Positions 62,168 to 64,000 of a stretch of DNA of 64,000 nucleotides are shown one piece after another. The notes beneath the pieces are model-generated. The model made no database searches. It saw only the letters and a program-made list of their open reading frames with translations, and was not told the DNA's origin. The DNA comes from Nitratidesulfovibrio termitidis HI1 (GTDB taxonomy: Bacteria; Desulfobacterota; Desulfovibrionia; Desulfovibrionales; Desulfovibrionaceae), in contig NZ_KI632512.1 of assembly GCF_000504305.1 (NCBI RefSeq), positions 1,796,250-1,860,249 of the forward strand, given 5' to 3'. Position 1 is the first letter of the stretch. The number at the start of each line of letters is the position of its first letter. A program made the position numbers and the translations under genes.

Positions 62168-62196
62168 TTGCATAATTTTTCCGAAACGACTATTCT
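62168..62196 (+). promoter_or_regulatory. Probable rpoB promoter
   Basis: TTGCAT (62168-62173), 17-base spacer, TATTCT (62191-62196), in the only A/T-rich stretch of the 690-bp rplL-rpoB spacer. The leader would be about 370 bases. It contains a TGAAGGG/CCCTTCA hairpin at 62355-62373, a possible attenuator. Confidence 0.6.
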
Positions 62197-62572
62197 TGCA
62201 ATTTGGTCGAACTTACTTCGCACCAATCCAGCTCCTGACCCGGGCGGTACGTTGTACGCTGCACCCCTCTTTTCTACCCCCCGAACCGACAGCCTTTCCG
62301 GTGGGCGCGTCGCTCTTGTCGCGCGTCCGCTTTGCCTTGTCCGCGGTACGGCGTTGAAGGGTACCCCCCTTCACGCGGCCGCCTTTCGTTGTCGCTTCGC
62401 CCCGGCAGCCACGCATCACGCGCCCGCTGCCCCCGAACTGCGGTACCATGGCCCTGCCACCGGTACCGCTGCCAGCGTGCCGTGCACGCGTCCGCTCCAT
62501 CCGACCCCCACGGGTCGTTCGGCCTCTCGCGCTGAGAGCCCCGCCGGAAAACCGTCTTTCTGAGGTGAAACC

Positions 62573-64000
62573 ATGGGCCAACTCACGAAAAAGTTCGGCA
62601 AGATTCCCGTATCGCTCGGCATTCCGCACCTCCTGAACCTTCAGGTGGACTCGTACATCAAGTTCCTTCAGGAAGGCCTTGCCGAGCGCAAGACCGACGA
62701 GGGGCTTGAAGGGGTCTTCCGGTCCGTGTTCCCCATCGAGGACTTCAACCGCACCGCCAGCCTCGAATACGTCAGCTACGACATCGGCGAGCCCAAGTTC
62801 GACCAGGCGGAATGCATCTCGAAGGGCCTCACCTACGAAGCGCCCATCCGCATCAAGGTGCGGCTCGTGGTGTACGACGTCGACGACGATTCCGGCAACC
62901 GCACCATCCGCGACATCAAGGAACAGGACATCTATTTCGGCACCCTGCCGCTGATGACCGAGAAGGGCACCTTCATCATCAACGGCACCGAGCGTGTCAT
63001 CGTCAACCAGTTGCAGCGTTCGCCGGGCATCATCTTCGAGCACGATTCGGGCAAGACCCATTCGAGCCGCAAGGTGCTGTACTCCTGCCGCGTCATTCCC
63101 ATGCGCGGCTCGTGGCTCGACTTCGACTTCGACCACAAGGACATCCTGTACGTCCGCATCGACCGCCGCCGCAAAATGCCCGCCACCATCCTGTTCAAGG
63201 CCATGGGCATGACCAAGACGGACATCCTGGACTACTTCTACAAGAAGGAGTTCTACCGCATTTCCGCCGACGGTCGCGTGTTCTGGGAAGTGCAGAAGGA
63301 CATGTTCCGCAAGGATTCGGCCTTTGCCGACATCGCGGGCGCCGACGGCACCGTGTTCGTCAAGGCGGGCAAGCCCATCACCAAGCGCGCCTGGCGCCAG
63401 ATCTGCGAAGCAGGCCTTGAAGCCATCGAAGTGGCCGCCGACACCCTGGATGGCCTGTTCCTGGCCGAAGACGTGGTGAACCCGGCCACCGGCGAAGTGC
63501 TGGCCGAAGCTGCCGACGAAGTGACCCCCGGCGTGCAGGAACGCCTGCGCGAAGCGGGCATCGACCGCCTGCCCATCCTGCACACCAAGGGCGTGGACAC
63601 TTCTTCTTCCCTGCGCGACACCCTGGTGCTGGACAAGACCGCCGACAAGGAAGCCGCCCAGGTGGAAATCTACCGCCGCCTGCGCCCCTCGTCGCCGCCC
63701 ACGCCCGAAATCGCGGAAAGCTTCTTCGACAACCTGTTCCGCAGCCCGGACTACTACGACCTCTCCCCCGTGGGCCGCTACAAGCTGAACCAGCGCCTTG
63801 GCCTTGACCAGTCGCTGGAACTGCGCGTGCTGACCGACGAGGACATCCTGACCGCCATCCGCGTGCTGCTGCACCTGAAGGACAGCCACGGCCCGGCCGA
63901 CGACATCGACCATCTGGGCAACCGCCGCGTGCGCCCCGTGGGCGAACTGGTGGAAAACCAGTACCGCATCGGCCTCGTGCGCATGGAACGGGCGATCAAG
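62573..64000 (+). CDS. rpoB: DNA-directed RNA polymerase subunit beta (3' end missing)
   Basis: The first 476 residues of RNA polymerase beta. [11 protein letters not shown] is the family start; [23 protein letters not shown] and [13 protein letters not shown] are protrusion/lobe blocks, [10 protein letters not shown] follows, and the visible end [25 protein letters not shown] reaches the region just before the rifampicin cluster, which is outside. TGAGGTG precedes the ATG. The reading frame is open to the last base. Confidence 0.98.
   Translation, partial: MGQLTKKFGKIPVSLGIPHLLNLQVDSYIKFLQEGLAERKTDEGLEGVFRSVFPIEDFNRTASLEYVSYDIGEPKFDQAECISKGLTYEAPIRIKVRLVVYDVDDDSGNRTIRDIKEQDIYFGTLPLMTEKGTFIINGTERVIVNQLQRSPGIIFEHDSGKTHSSRKVLYSCRVIPMRGSWLDFDFDHKDILYVRIDRRRKMPATILFKAMGMTKTDILDYFYKKEFYRISADGRVFWEVQKDMFRKDSAFADIAGADGTVFVKAGKPITKRAWRQICEAGLEAIEVAADTLDGLFLAEDVVNPATGEVLAEAADEVTPGVQERLREAGIDRLPILHTKGVDTSSSLRDTLVLDKTADKEAAQVEIYRRLRPSSPPTPEIAESFFDNLFRSPDYYDLSPVGRYKLNQRLGLDQSLELRVLTDEDILTAIRVLLHLKDSHGPADDIDHLGNRRVRPVGELVENQYRIGLVRMERAIK

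Overview
The window is 64 kb of GC-rich chromosomal DNA from a Gram-negative bacterium. Protein content and gene order point to the sulfate-reducing Desulfovibrionaceae (Desulfovibrio/Nitratidesulfovibrio type). The clues are the aroC-usp-shikimate kinase-aminotransferase-hom-PGM-like block, a Fur-controlled P-type ATPase block, lpxC and MltA (outer membrane, murein), and strong low-complexity expansions in a very GC-rich background. No species can be fixed from sequence alone. I see no prophage, insertion sequence or CRISPR array.

Left part (1-15 kb). An NlpC/P60 lipoprotein (cut by the window edge) and recD2 lie on the minus strand. A FecR / OmpA-lipoprotein / CHASE2-HD module follows on the plus strand. 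Next come aroC, a UspA protein and shikimate kinase (minus). Divergent to them is alaC-hom, with a PGM-like probable homoserine kinase 430 bp downstream. In front of alaC lies the most interesting object in the window: a short leader ORF made almost only of Thr and Ala codons, an antiterminator overlapping its last codons, and a rho-independent terminator. It sits upstream of an alanine aminotransferase and a homoserine dehydrogenase. This is the layout of an amino-acid attenuator sensing both Ala and Thr.

Middle (15-49 kb). A minus-strand block encodes a YtxH-like membrane protein, a large P-type ATPase with an odd SCA membrane motif and a histone-like tail, and an HMA-like protein. Its promoter carries a Fur box between -35 and -10. 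A 30-residue membrane peptide lies upstream. Then come a response-regulator/PAS/histidine-kinase hybrid, MltA, a 4HBT thioesterase, amidohydrolases, a WcbI-like protein, pyrB-pyrC, two repeat-rich intergenic regions around an HD protein with a degraded nucleotidyltransferase head, an acyl-ACP thioesterase, marR-MFS, rlmN, a PilZ/zinc protein, an iron alcohol dehydrogenase, umuDC, an EcfT-like protein, marR-mntP, a GAF protein with gap, an AT-rich FkbM methyltransferase and tlyA.

Right part (49-64 kb). This is translation and transcription core: rpmE, DUF1385, prfA, a LysE/LysR pair lying between prfA and prmC, lpxC with a sigma54-like promoter, tRNA-Thr/Tyr/Gly/Thr, tuf, rpmG, tRNA-Trp, secE, nusG, rplK, rplA, an L10 leader, rplJ, rplL and rpoB (cut by the right edge). 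The order matches the E. coli thrU-tyrU-glyT-thrT-tufB ... rpoB region. rpoB is set off by a terminator and has its own predicted promoter and a long leader.
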